A DNA stretch of 38,160 nt, from NCBI GenBank assembly GCA_017937845.1, contig JAGBCV010000006.1, positions 64,001-102,160 of the forward strand. The letters run 5' to 3'. The stretch is from Clostridia bacterium (GTDB lineage: Bacteria; Bacillota; Clostridia; Oscillospirales; CAG-272). The notes beneath the pieces were generated by a model, which had not been told where the DNA came from, did no database searches, and saw nothing but the letters and a program-made list of their open reading frames with translations. This document shows positions 16,392 through 22,551 of this stretch, piece by piece (position 1 is the first letter of the stretch; each line of letters opens with the position of its first letter). The translations under genes and the position numbers were made by a program.

Positions 16392-17306
16392 TCATGTCTT
16401 GATTTCGATACGAATATCTCCCGTATCTGTCACCAGTTCGCACCTGCCCCCGTTCGCCGTTTCGGGAATGTCGATATCCCCCGTATCGGTTTGTGTAACA
16501 AATATTTTGTCGGTAAGCAAGCTACCTGTAATATCTCCCGTATCGGTTTTCACGAAAATTTCAGCAGCATCTGAGCCATCAAATTTTACGTCACCCGTAC
16601 TTCTCTCGATAAAAAATGTTTTTGAGGCAACAACATTGTTCAAAGAAATATCACCTGTATTTCCTTTTGATATCAGATTTTCACACTGAAGATCGCTGAT
16701 GAGCGTATTACCTGTGGAAACGGTAAGATCAAGTGAGCCGGCAGAAATATTGGCTACGCGAATATCTCCTGTACTCGTTCTTATTGTAATCATCTCAGAA
16801 GCAGATGCATAAAAATCAACGTCACCTGTGCTCAAAAAAATATCAACATCTTGAAACATGAAATCATTGGGGATTTCAACGTCACAGGTATCTCCATGGA
16901 TGAGCAAGGTTGTGTATTCTGTTTGCGGAAGATAGACCGTGATCTTGGGGGTGTCAAAGTTCAACCCAATATATCCGATAAAGCCATGCACAGATCTTTC
17001 ATCCATCATTTCTACGGTAAGCGCGCCATCTTTCACGATAACAGAATGCTTTATATTGGCTTCCTCGTGACATTCCACTCTGCAACCTCCATCATCAGAA
17101 AGCACAAATGCAATATCCGCCGTGTCTGTATTGATAGAAATGTCATCAAATGCTTCTTTGATCTCATAAGTATTGATTTCATATGTAACCGTTGCCAATC
17201 TTGTAAAGTCCCATTCAAGCGTTGTCATCACACCCACAAAGAGAATACCTCCAATCAGCACCAGAGAAGCCGCTATCATAAGCCACACTTTTGTTTTCGT
17301 TCTCAT
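16392..17306 (-). CDS. DUF4097-family membrane-anchored beta-repeat protein
   Basis: This 304-aa protein has an N-terminal membrane segment (about 7-27, VWLMIAASLVLIGGILFVGV) and a long extracytoplasmic beta-solenoid-like region. The region is built of repeats containing TGDI/TGDV (for example STGDVDFYAS, TSTGDIRVA, DTGDITGSL, DTGDIDIPE, DTGDIRIEI). This is the pattern of DUF4097 proteins, the family that includes Bacillus YvlB and LiaX-like envelope-stress proteins. The ATG at 17306 overlaps the stop of the DUF1700 gene (ATGA), with AAGGAGG upstream, so the genes are translationally coupled. Within the padR-DUF1700-DUF4097 operon it may sense or respond to envelope change; that role is inference. 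Confidence 0.9.
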   Translation of the reverse strand: MRTKTKVWLMIAASLVLIGGILFVGVMTTLEWDFTRLATVTYEINTYEIKEAFDDISINTDTADIAFVLSDDGGCRVECHEEANIKHSVIVKDGALTVEMMDERSVHGFIGYIGLNFDTPKITVYLPQTEYTTLLIHGDTCDVEIPNDFMFQDVDIFLSTGDVDFYASASEMITIRTSTGDIRVANISAGSLDLTVSTGNTLISDLQCENLISKGNTGDISLNNVVASKTFFIERSTGDVKFDGSDAAEIFVKTDTGDITGSLLTDKIFVTQTDTGDIDIPETANGGRCELVTDTGDIRIEIKT

Positions 17307-17905
17307 TTCGCTACCTCCTTTTTTATAAAACAATTTTTGAGCCATATCGCCATTTTCTTTGTAAGCATCAAAATACCGCTCGTTACCGCCTTACATCCAT
17401 AAAACATAAAGATAGAAAGCCCTGCACAAACGATACCTGTGGCAAGCATAGCAACACCCGAAGCAGCGTTACTGCCTACGATAAAAACGACACACGCCGA
17501 TACCCCGCCAATCAAACAGACGGCAAGCGAAGCAAAGACCGCCCACAGGGAGATCACAACAGACCAAAGTGAAACATAAAGCGAAAGCATAACGGCAAAT
17601 GCCGCAATCAAAAGCGAAAGCCATATGGGAGAACCAAGCGTCAAAAGCATAATTTCGCCCACGCTTAATCGTCTTTTAGGTCTTATCCTTTCCTTAGCGA
17701 TTTTTGAAAAAGGCGTATCTGCTATAATCTGCGTTGCAATCTCATCCACAGAACCGATTTCCCTGACCGCATCTTCCTCCGCATAGCCTTCTTCGATGCG
17801 ATCGTCGAGGATTTCGCTATAAAAAGCAATTCTTTCTTCAATATCTTTCCTCGGTAAACCGGATAACTTCATCTGGAGTTCATCCAGAAATTCTTGTTTA
17901 CGCAT
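17303..17905 (-). CDS. DUF1700-family membrane protein
   Basis: The 200-aa product starts MRKQEFLDELQMKLSGLPRK, the hallmark N-terminal helix of DUF1700/HAAS proteins. An acidic segment follows (YAEEDAVREIGSVDEIATQI). From about residue 88 there are roughly four membrane helices (such as LLIAAFAVMLSLYVSLWSVV). ATG 17905 has GGAGGAAAG upstream and overlaps the padR end by 8 bases. The soluble HAAS helices may link the PadR regulator to the membrane, and the gene is followed directly by the DUF4097 gene. This order is widespread in Bacillota; the molecular mechanism is not settled. Confidence 0.9.
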   Translation of the reverse strand: MRKQEFLDELQMKLSGLPRKDIEERIAFYSEILDDRIEEGYAEEDAVREIGSVDEIATQIIADTPFSKIAKERIRPKRRLSVGEIMLLTLGSPIWLSLLIAAFAVMLSLYVSLWSVVISLWAVFASLAVCLIGGVSACVVFIVGSNAASGVAMLATGIVCAGLSIFMFYGCKAVTSGILMLTKKMAIWLKNCFIKKEVAK

Positions 17906-18218
17906 TTTCTCTTTCCTCCTTGGTAACAAACCTGTAAATCGACATAACCTCACGCCATTCATTTTTGAAATCCTCGATTCGCTGTAATCCCATATTTGTA
18001 ATATGATAATATTTTCTAAGCCTGCCCCCATGCTCTACGGTGTAAACGGTCAGCATTGCTGCGGCTTCCAAGCGCTTCAGAATGGTATATAAGGTGGACT
18101 CGGAAAGTTCAATATACGGCTTCATATCTTTAATCATCTTATAGCCGTATGAATCCTCGTTTTTGATGGCTGCCAACACACATACATCGAGCAATCCTCG
18201 TTTTAACTGAATATCCAT
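17898..18218 (-). CDS. PadR-family transcriptional regulator
   Basis: This is a 106-aa winged-helix DNA-binding protein. It shows the PadR pattern: MDIQLKRGLLDVCVLAAIKN, SYGYKMIKDM, LSESTLYTILKRLEAAAMLT (recognition helix and start of the wing), then HGGRLRKYYHIT and a C-terminal dimerisation helix. Small PadR proteins of this type usually repress their own operon. Here padR is first, followed by overlapping DUF1700 and DUF4097 genes. The ribosome site AGAGGAGG precedes ATG 18218, and a near-consensus promoter lies at 18243-18271. The inducing signal is unknown; envelope or membrane-active compounds are a family-based guess. Confidence 0.93.
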   Translation of the reverse strand: MDIQLKRGLLDVCVLAAIKNEDSYGYKMIKDMKPYIELSESTLYTILKRLEAAAMLTVYTVEHGGRLRKYYHITNMGLQRIEDFKNEWREVMSIYRFVTKEERENA

Positions 18219-18242
18219 ATAATACCTCCTCTTACATAATAC

Positions 18243-18271
18243 ATCATATCGCGAAGTATTGATTTTGTCAA
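18243..18271 (-). promoter_or_regulatory. Sigma-A promoter of the padR operon
   Basis: Reading leftward, TTGACA (18271-18266) and TATGAT (18248-18243) are separated by 17 bases. The spacer holds a TCGCGA palindrome flanked by ATA/TAT, a possible operator for PadR autoregulation. Confidence 0.82.
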
Positions 18272-18284
18272 TAGATTTTTAAGA

Positions 18285-18326
18285 AAAACCCGCCATAGGT
18301 CAGAAGATTGACCTATGGCGGGTTTT
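18285..18326 (-). terminator. Terminator, copy 2 of the repeated hairpin
   Basis: A perfect 18-bp stem (18285-18302 with 18309-18326) encloses a GAAGAT loop; T runs lie on both sides. It ends the leftward gene at 18354 and copies the hairpin at 16332 nearly base for base. Confidence 0.9.
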
Positions 18327-18353
18327 ATACACATATTTTTCATCAAATAAAAT

Positions 18354-19517
18354 TCACCATTTTACACTTCCATCTGAAAAAACTGCGAATCCTAGCTCTT
18401 CTAAAACAAATTCCATTTCCTCATATGAAATATCAATTCGTTCATTCAGATAATCTACAATATCATTATTATATGTATGATCATCTTGATATTGAATCCT
18501 AAACAATATAACTTTTTGACCATAATCCCAAGAAAGATTATTGATATAATCAATAACTTTTTCCTTTTTCAAATCGTCATTATAGGTACCTGTCGTAGCA
18601 AGTGCATTAACATTATCAATTTCCGATAAATAATTTTCATAATCGCTTGTAATTATTTTTGCTAATTGATAGTATTGTTGATTGATAGACGGTGTGTATT
18701 CAATACCATATTTATTAAAAATAGTTTTTATCGTGCCATCATCAATCATTTCTTGCATGGTTTGCCGAATCGCGGAATATTCTTCAAAATCTTTAGGAGA
18801 AAAAATTGCAGCCATGCCACCATAATATACTTCTGTAAATGACACAATCTGCTCTCTTTTATCTGTTTTTTCTATTCCTAAAGCCATATCATATTTACCT
18901 GAATCAACAGCTGAAATTAGATTTTCAAATTTTTCTGATACAAATTTAACATTCAAATCAAGACGATTTGCCATTTCTGTGGCAATATCAATATGAATCC
19001 CATAATATACTCCTTTTTCTTCATCAGAATATGGAAGACAATCGTCTTCTACAGCAACAATAAATGTTTTTTTGTTATTTAATTCATTATACTGAATAAT
19101 ATTAAATGATAAAAAAAATATCAGTAACACACCCCCGCCAAAAAACACCCCGTTCTTAGTAATTCGTTTGATTTTTTCATTTTTTGATTCTGATTGAATA
19201 GACCGTACCGTATTATTAAATTGTGTATTTTCAGGAATCATTAAATATTCGGTTTTGTTAACCAATAAACATCTTTTTTTCATCAAAAAATATGCAACCG
19301 TAGACCATAGAAACACAGCTCCCGATATACTTTCGCCACCCAATTCAATTCGTATAATTGTAAAAATCAGCCAAACAACAACGCTATTGATACTTATTAT
19401 TTTCTTGATTTTGGAAAGTTCAAATTTTTTATTCATTAAACATAGAATAACTGGCACACTTAAATAAGCAATCATTGTTATAGCCATATCCAAAATAAAA
19501 TTTAACAAAAAATTCAT
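18354..19517 (-). CDS. Membrane-anchored protein with shortened solute-binding family 3 domain
   Basis: The 387-aa protein has three N-terminal hydrophobic segments (about 4-28, 41-59, 64-80) and a fourth at 122-142. Residues 151-240 match lobe I of bacterial solute-binding family 3 (TFIVAVEDDCLPYSDEE, YGIHIDIATEMANRLDL, AVDSGKYDMALGIEKTDKR). The chain then passes directly to the family's closing helix (QEMIDDGTIKTIFNKYG, 254-270), skipping roughly 100 residues of lobe II. Residues 335-387, with NNDIVDYLNERIDISYEEM and ending LGFAVFSDGSVKW, resemble a C-terminal motif I recall from phage structural proteins. ATG 19517 overlaps a leader ORF stop (ATGA). The gene is much richer in A+T than its neighbours, suggesting transfer. 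No partner transporter genes are near; function is unknown. Confidence 0.75.
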   Translation of the reverse strand: MNFLLNFILDMAITMIAYLSVPVILCLMNKKFELSKIKKIISINSVVVWLIFTIIRIELGGESISGAVFLWSTVAYFLMKKRCLLVNKTEYLMIPENTQFNNTVRSIQSESKNEKIKRITKNGVFFGGGVLLIFFLSFNIIQYNELNNKKTFIVAVEDDCLPYSDEEKGVYYGIHIDIATEMANRLDLNVKFVSEKFENLISAVDSGKYDMALGIEKTDKREQIVSFTEVYYGGMAAIFSPKDFEEYSAIRQTMQEMIDDGTIKTIFNKYGIEYTPSINQQYYQLAKIITSDYENYLSEIDNVNALATTGTYNDDLKKEKVIDYINNLSWDYGQKVILFRIQYQDDHTYNNDIVDYLNERIDISYEEMEFVLEELGFAVFSDGSVKW

Positions 19518-19558
19518 GCTAAAGCCCTTCTTTCATTGTTCAAGTATTTTATCACCAT
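19514..19558 (-). CDS. Short leader ORF, 14 aa, coupled to the 18354 gene
   Basis: The frame reads MVIKYLNNERRALA and stops at a TGA sharing bases with the ATG of the next gene (ATGA). GAGGTG lies about 5 bases upstream of its ATG. It sits downstream of a good promoter at 19583. This could be a translated leader controlling the downstream gene through coupling; it may also be chance, as the downstream gene has its own AAGAAGGG site. Confidence 0.45.
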   Translation of the reverse strand: MVIKYLNNERRALA

Positions 19559-19582
19559 AGCGACACCTCGCTTTCTGCTTAT

Positions 19583-19611
19583 ATTATACCATAATTTCGA
19601 GCGTTTGTAAA
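19583..19611 (-). promoter_or_regulatory. Sigma-A promoter of the leader/binding-protein transcript
   Basis: Reading leftward, TTTACA (19611-19606) and TATAAT (19588-19583) are separated by 17 bases. The -35 box abuts the hairpin array starting at 19613. Confidence 0.82.
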
Positions 19612-19612
19612 G

Positions 19613-19784
19613 AGTGATGTTGCGGCGTTGCCGCAGTGATGTTGTTCGCTTCGTTCACAGTGATGTATTGCGCCGATGCGCAAAGTGATGTGATGTGTTC
19701 CTACTCACGCGCGAAGCGCACACCACAAGGCGAAGCCGTCATCACGCACGCAGTGCGCATCACGTTCCGCGTGCGGAACACATC
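19613..19784. repeat. Array of short hairpins joined by a GTGATG linker
   Basis: A constant unit, (A)GTGATGT, recurs at 19613, 19636, 19660 and 19684, and its reverse form CATCAC at 19740 and 19758. Between units lie small, differing stem-loops: TGCGGC-GTT-GCCGCA, TTGCGC-CGAT-GCGCAA, GCGC-GAA-GCGC, CGCAC-GCA-GTGCG and GTTCCG-CGTG-CGGAAC. One unit (19643-19659) is degenerate. GATGTGTTCC (19692-19701) and GGAACACATC (19775-19784) form a 10-bp inverted repeat enclosing the right half. It lies beyond the tRNA terminator. I know of no named family for it. Confidence 0.8.
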
Positions 19785-19795
19785 GTTCCAAAAAC

Positions 19796-19820
19796 GAAAA
19801 AAGCAGTCCAATGGACTGCT
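19796..19820 (-). terminator. Terminator of the tRNA-Leu/tRNA-fMet transcript
   Basis: AGCAGTCC/GGACTGCT (19802-19809 with 19813-19820) encloses an AAT loop, with a leftward T run and outer pairing of CCAAAAACGAAA with TTCGTTTTTGG. Confidence 0.88.
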
Positions 19821-19828
19821 TTCGTTTT

Positions 19829-19906
<78 letters not shown>

Positions 19907-19914
19907 ATATATGA

Positions 19915-20002
19915 TGGTGCCGGAAACCGGGATCGAACCGGTACGGGATTAACTCCCACGGGATTTTAAGTCCCGGGCGTCTGCCTGTTCCGCCATTCCG
20001 GC
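19915..20002 (-). tRNA. tRNA-Leu (anticodon TAA)
   Basis: This is an 88-nt class II tRNA with a long variable arm. The acceptor is GCCGGAA (from 20002) with TTCCGGC, discriminator A, and encoded CCA at 19915-19917. The anticodon loop CTTAAAA in the stem CGGGA/TCCCG gives TAA, reading UUA codons. It is the first gene of a two-tRNA transcript, 8 bases from tRNA-fMet. Confidence 0.95.
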
Positions 20003-20044
20003 AGATTCAGTATTTTCAGCCGCCTGTCGGTTGACTGCCCCATT

Positions 20045-20073
20045 ATAATAACACAATACAAATGATTTGTCAA
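20045..20073 (-). promoter_or_regulatory. Sigma-A promoter of the tRNA-Leu/fMet unit
   Basis: Reading leftward, TTGACA (20073-20068) and TATTAT (20050-20045) are separated by 17 bases. A palindrome ACAAAT-C-ATTTGT overlaps the -35 box. An A/T-rich tract and AAAAGGTA precede it, as at the tRNA-Thr(GGT) promoter. Confidence 0.8.
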
Positions 20074-20173
20074 TACCTTTTTGAAAGTTTTTTGAAAAAA
20101 ATCAAAAAATCTTTTTCAAAAGCGTGTGTGTTGTTTTTTCGATACGCGCATATAATTTATAGGTGAAAGACTA

Positions 20174-20202
20174 TTTACAAATTCTTCATATTATGGTATA
20201 CT
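20174..20202 (+). promoter_or_regulatory. Sigma-A promoter of the hexosamine genes
   Basis: TTTACA (20174-20179) and TATACT (20197-20202) are separated by 17 bases, 43 bases before the ATG at 20246. Confidence 0.8.
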
Positions 20203-20245
20203 GATTTTATATGAAAATACAAATACCGAAAGGAATGAAGCATAT

Positions 20246-20899
20246 ATGCGTACCTGTGAACTTTATGATTTGGCACATACCTTAGCAGCAGATTACTTAT
20301 CGGAATTTACATATCCATGGGAAGCCTTGCGTGGGATTCCGAATATGATTCGTGAGGTCGGAAAGCATCTTCCGCCCGAATATAAAGAGGTCTCCCCCAG
20401 CGTTTGGATTCATGAGGATGCCGTGATTGCGCCCACCGCATATATCGGCGCGCCTTGTATCATTGGCGCAAAAACAGAAGTCCGTCATTGTGCCTTTATC
20501 CGTGGCTCGGCGTTGATTGGCGACGGTTGTGTTGTCGGCAATTCTGTGGAGATCAAAAATGCAATCATTTTCGATCACGTGCAGGTCCCGCATTTCAATT
20601 ATGTCGGAGATAGTATCCTCGGTTACCGTTCTCATCTCGGTGCGGGCGCTGTCACCTCAAACGTCAAAGCAGATAAATCGCTCGTCGTCATTCATAGCAA
20701 GGACGGCGATATCCGAACGGAACAGAAAAAAGTCGGCGCTATGGTCGGCGATTTCGTCGAGGTCGGATGCAATAGTGTCTTGAATCCAGGCTCCGTCATC
20801 GGCAGAAATACGACGGTCTATCCCATGTCGTTCATTCGCGGTGTCATTCCCGCGGACAGTATTTATAAAACAGGCGGAATCGTAACGAAAAAGGAATAA
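20246..20899 (+). CDS. GlmU-like left-handed beta-helix acyltransferase
   Basis: The 217-aa protein is made mainly of hexapeptide repeats of the left-handed beta-helix type (VIAPTAYIGAPCIIGAKTEV, IRGSALIGDGCVVGNSVEIK, VEVGCNSVLNPGSVIGRNTT). The section HFNYVGDSILGYRSHLGAGA matches the acetyltransferase half of GlmU, including the catalytic His before NYVGDS. The nucleotidyltransferase half of GlmU is absent. It is followed 65 bases later by glmM and then glmS, so it probably acetylates glucosamine-1-phosphate or a related sugar in UDP-GlcNAc synthesis. ATG 20246 follows AAAGGAATG. A separate uridylyltransferase must exist elsewhere if this is its role. Confidence 0.88.
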   Translation: MRTCELYDLAHTLAADYLSEFTYPWEALRGIPNMIREVGKHLPPEYKEVSPSVWIHEDAVIAPTAYIGAPCIIGAKTEVRHCAFIRGSALIGDGCVVGNSVEIKNAIIFDHVQVPHFNYVGDSILGYRSHLGAGAVTSNVKADKSLVVIHSKDGDIRTEQKKVGAMVGDFVEVGCNSVLNPGSVIGRNTTVYPMSFIRGVIPADSIYKTGGIVTKKE

Positions 20900-20964
20900 A
20901 AAACGAATCGGTTCGCCAAAGCGGGGTCCCCGCTGACAGTTAAGAAAGGAATAGAGTTTTCATT

Positions 20965-22353
20965 ATGGGAAAATATTTTGGAACAGACGGCTTCCGCGGA
21001 GAAGCCAACGTAACGCTGACGGCAGACCATGCCTTTCGCATCGGTCGTTTTCTCGGTTGGTATTACGGTGAATTGAAAAAAAGAAAAGGAGATTCCACCC
21101 CTGCGCGCATCGTCGTAGGCAAGGATACCCGCCGTTCGGGTTATATGCTGGAATATTCACTTGTCGGCGGTATCGTCGCCTCCGGCGCTGACGTTTATAT
21201 GCTTCACGTTGCCACGACGCCCTGTGTCGCATTTTCCGCAAAAAAGGACGCTTTTGAATGTGGTGTCATGATATCCGCAAGCCATAACGCATATTATGAT
21301 AACGGGATCAAGCTCCTCAATACCAACGGCGAAAAGATGGAGACTGCGGTGCTGGATCTGATCGAGGATTATTTGGACGGAAGCGTTTACGTGTTCGGAG
21401 ATGAATATACCGAGCTTCCGCTTGCAGGCAGAGATCGAATCGGCTACGTCATCGACTATGCAAACGGACGCGAACGCTATATGGAACGACTCATTTCCCT
21501 CGGTGTACCGCTTGACGGTTATAAAATCGGTCTGGACTGTGCAAACGGCAGCGCTTGGAAGATGGCGAAGATCGTATTTGAAGCGCTCGGTGCCGAGGTC
21601 CACGTCATTCACGCCGAGCCGAACGGCATGAATATCAACGACCGTTGCGGCTCGACCCATATCGATTCCCTTCGCGATTTCGTGCTGGAAAAGAAGCTCG
21701 ACGTCGGCTTTGCCTTTGACGGCGATGCGGACCGTTGCGGTTGTATCGATGAAAAGGGCAATATTCTGACAGGCGACCATATTCTTTACATATGCGCGCG
21801 TTATTTCAAGGAATACGGCGAACTTCCGAGCAATACCATCGTTGCCACCGTCATGTCGAATTTCGGACTTCTCAGAAGTCTTGAAAAGATCGGCATCACC
21901 TGTGCCGTAACGGCTGTCGGAGATAAATACGTTTATGAATGTATGGCGAAAAACGGCTATTCTGTCGGCGGTGAGCAATCGGGTCATATCATTCTTTCTC
22001 AGTTTGCCACAACGGGTGACGGTATCCTCACCTGCTTGAAGCTGGCAGAGGTCATGAAACGCAGAAAGATGAAGATGAGCGAGCTTCTCGCAGAATTTGA
22101 CGAATATCCGCAGGCGCTCCGCACCCTTTACGTGACGGACAGAGAATCTCGCAACGATCCCGATGTTTGTGCGCTCGTTGCCGAAACCGAACAGGTCCTC
22201 GGAAATAACGGCAGAATCCTGCTCCGCGCATCGGGTACGGAATCCGTCCTCCGCCTCATCATCGAGGGCGACCGCGAGGATGTTTGCGTGGATTATGCCA
22301 CACGCTTTGAAAATCTTCTCCGCGAAAAGGGCTATCTCATAAAAGTAAAATAA
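20965..22353 (+). CDS. glmM: Phosphoglucosamine mutase
   Basis: GlmM converts glucosamine-6-phosphate to glucosamine-1-phosphate for cell-wall precursor synthesis. The 462-aa protein shows the family landmarks in order: GTDGFRGEAN at 6-15, the phosphoserine loop MISASHNAYYDNGIK (about 102-116), the metal-binding loop FDGDADRCGC (about 250-259), GGEQSGHII for sugar binding and the phosphate-binding RASGTESVLRL near the C-terminus, where RPSGTEP is more usual. Those substitutions at the last motif are mild. The ribosome site AGAAAGGAAT precedes ATG 20965. The upstream gap holds a small GCGGGG-T-CCCCGC hairpin. Together with the acyltransferase and GlmS it forms an amino-sugar gene set. Confidence 0.95.
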   Translation: MGKYFGTDGFRGEANVTLTADHAFRIGRFLGWYYGELKKRKGDSTPARIVVGKDTRRSGYMLEYSLVGGIVASGADVYMLHVATTPCVAFSAKKDAFECGVMISASHNAYYDNGIKLLNTNGEKMETAVLDLIEDYLDGSVYVFGDEYTELPLAGRDRIGYVIDYANGRERYMERLISLGVPLDGYKIGLDCANGSAWKMAKIVFEALGAEVHVIHAEPNGMNINDRCGSTHIDSLRDFVLEKKLDVGFAFDGDADRCGCIDEKGNILTGDHILYICARYFKEYGELPSNTIVATVMSNFGLLRSLEKIGITCAVTAVGDKYVYECMAKNGYSVGGEQSGHIILSQFATTGDGILTCLKLAEVMKRRKMKMSELLAEFDEYPQALRTLYVTDRESRNDPDVCALVAETEQVLGNNGRILLRASGTESVLRLIIEGDREDVCVDYATRFENLLREKGYLIKVK

Positions 22354-22356
22354 TGC

Positions 22357-22464
22357 GAGTTCGACGAAAGTAGGGCGGGATGCCCACATCCCGCCGAAAA
22401 TGTTTTGATTCTTATCTTTCGGCGACCTATGGGCAAGCCGCCCCACATGATATATCGAACTCTC
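22357..22464 (+). other. Structured region upstream of glmS
   Basis: GAGTTCGA (22357-22364) pairs with TCGAACTC (22457-22464). Inside is the strong hairpin GGCGGGAT/ATCCCGCC around GCCCAC (about 22376-22397) and a second region with TCGGCGACCTATGGGCAAGCCG. It lies between glmM and glmS, before a terminator-like hairpin. It does not show the conserved core I know for the glmS ribozyme. It may be an RNA leader, or a mobile palindromic repeat. Confidence 0.5.
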
Positions 22465-22480
22465 GTTAACATAAAGACGT

Positions 22481-22513
22481 AAAAAGCAGAATGGAATCCC
22501 CATTCTGCTTTTT
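22481..22513 (+). terminator. Terminator hairpin between glmM and glmS
   Basis: AAAAAGCAGAATGG (22481-22494) pairs with CCATTCTGCTTTTT (22500-22513). It lies only 39 bases before the glmS ATG, leaving no room for a promoter after it that I can recognise; glmS may need read-through or antitermination. Confidence 0.85.
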
Positions 22514-22551
22514 ATATGCCAACAAAGTATTCATATTCGGGAGGAATCTGT

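Noticed and set aside
19613..19784. CRISPR array
   Set aside because: The repeated unit is only 7-8 bases, the intervening parts are self-complementary, orientation flips midway and no cas gene is near.
21157..22503. A 448-codon leftward open frame
   Set aside because: Antisense to glmM and the glmS leader; no homology is recognised and glmM is certain.
22354..22551. glmS ribozyme
   Set aside because: The position is right, but I could not find the conserved core sequence or its pseudoknot pairing; left as a structured leader of unknown type.
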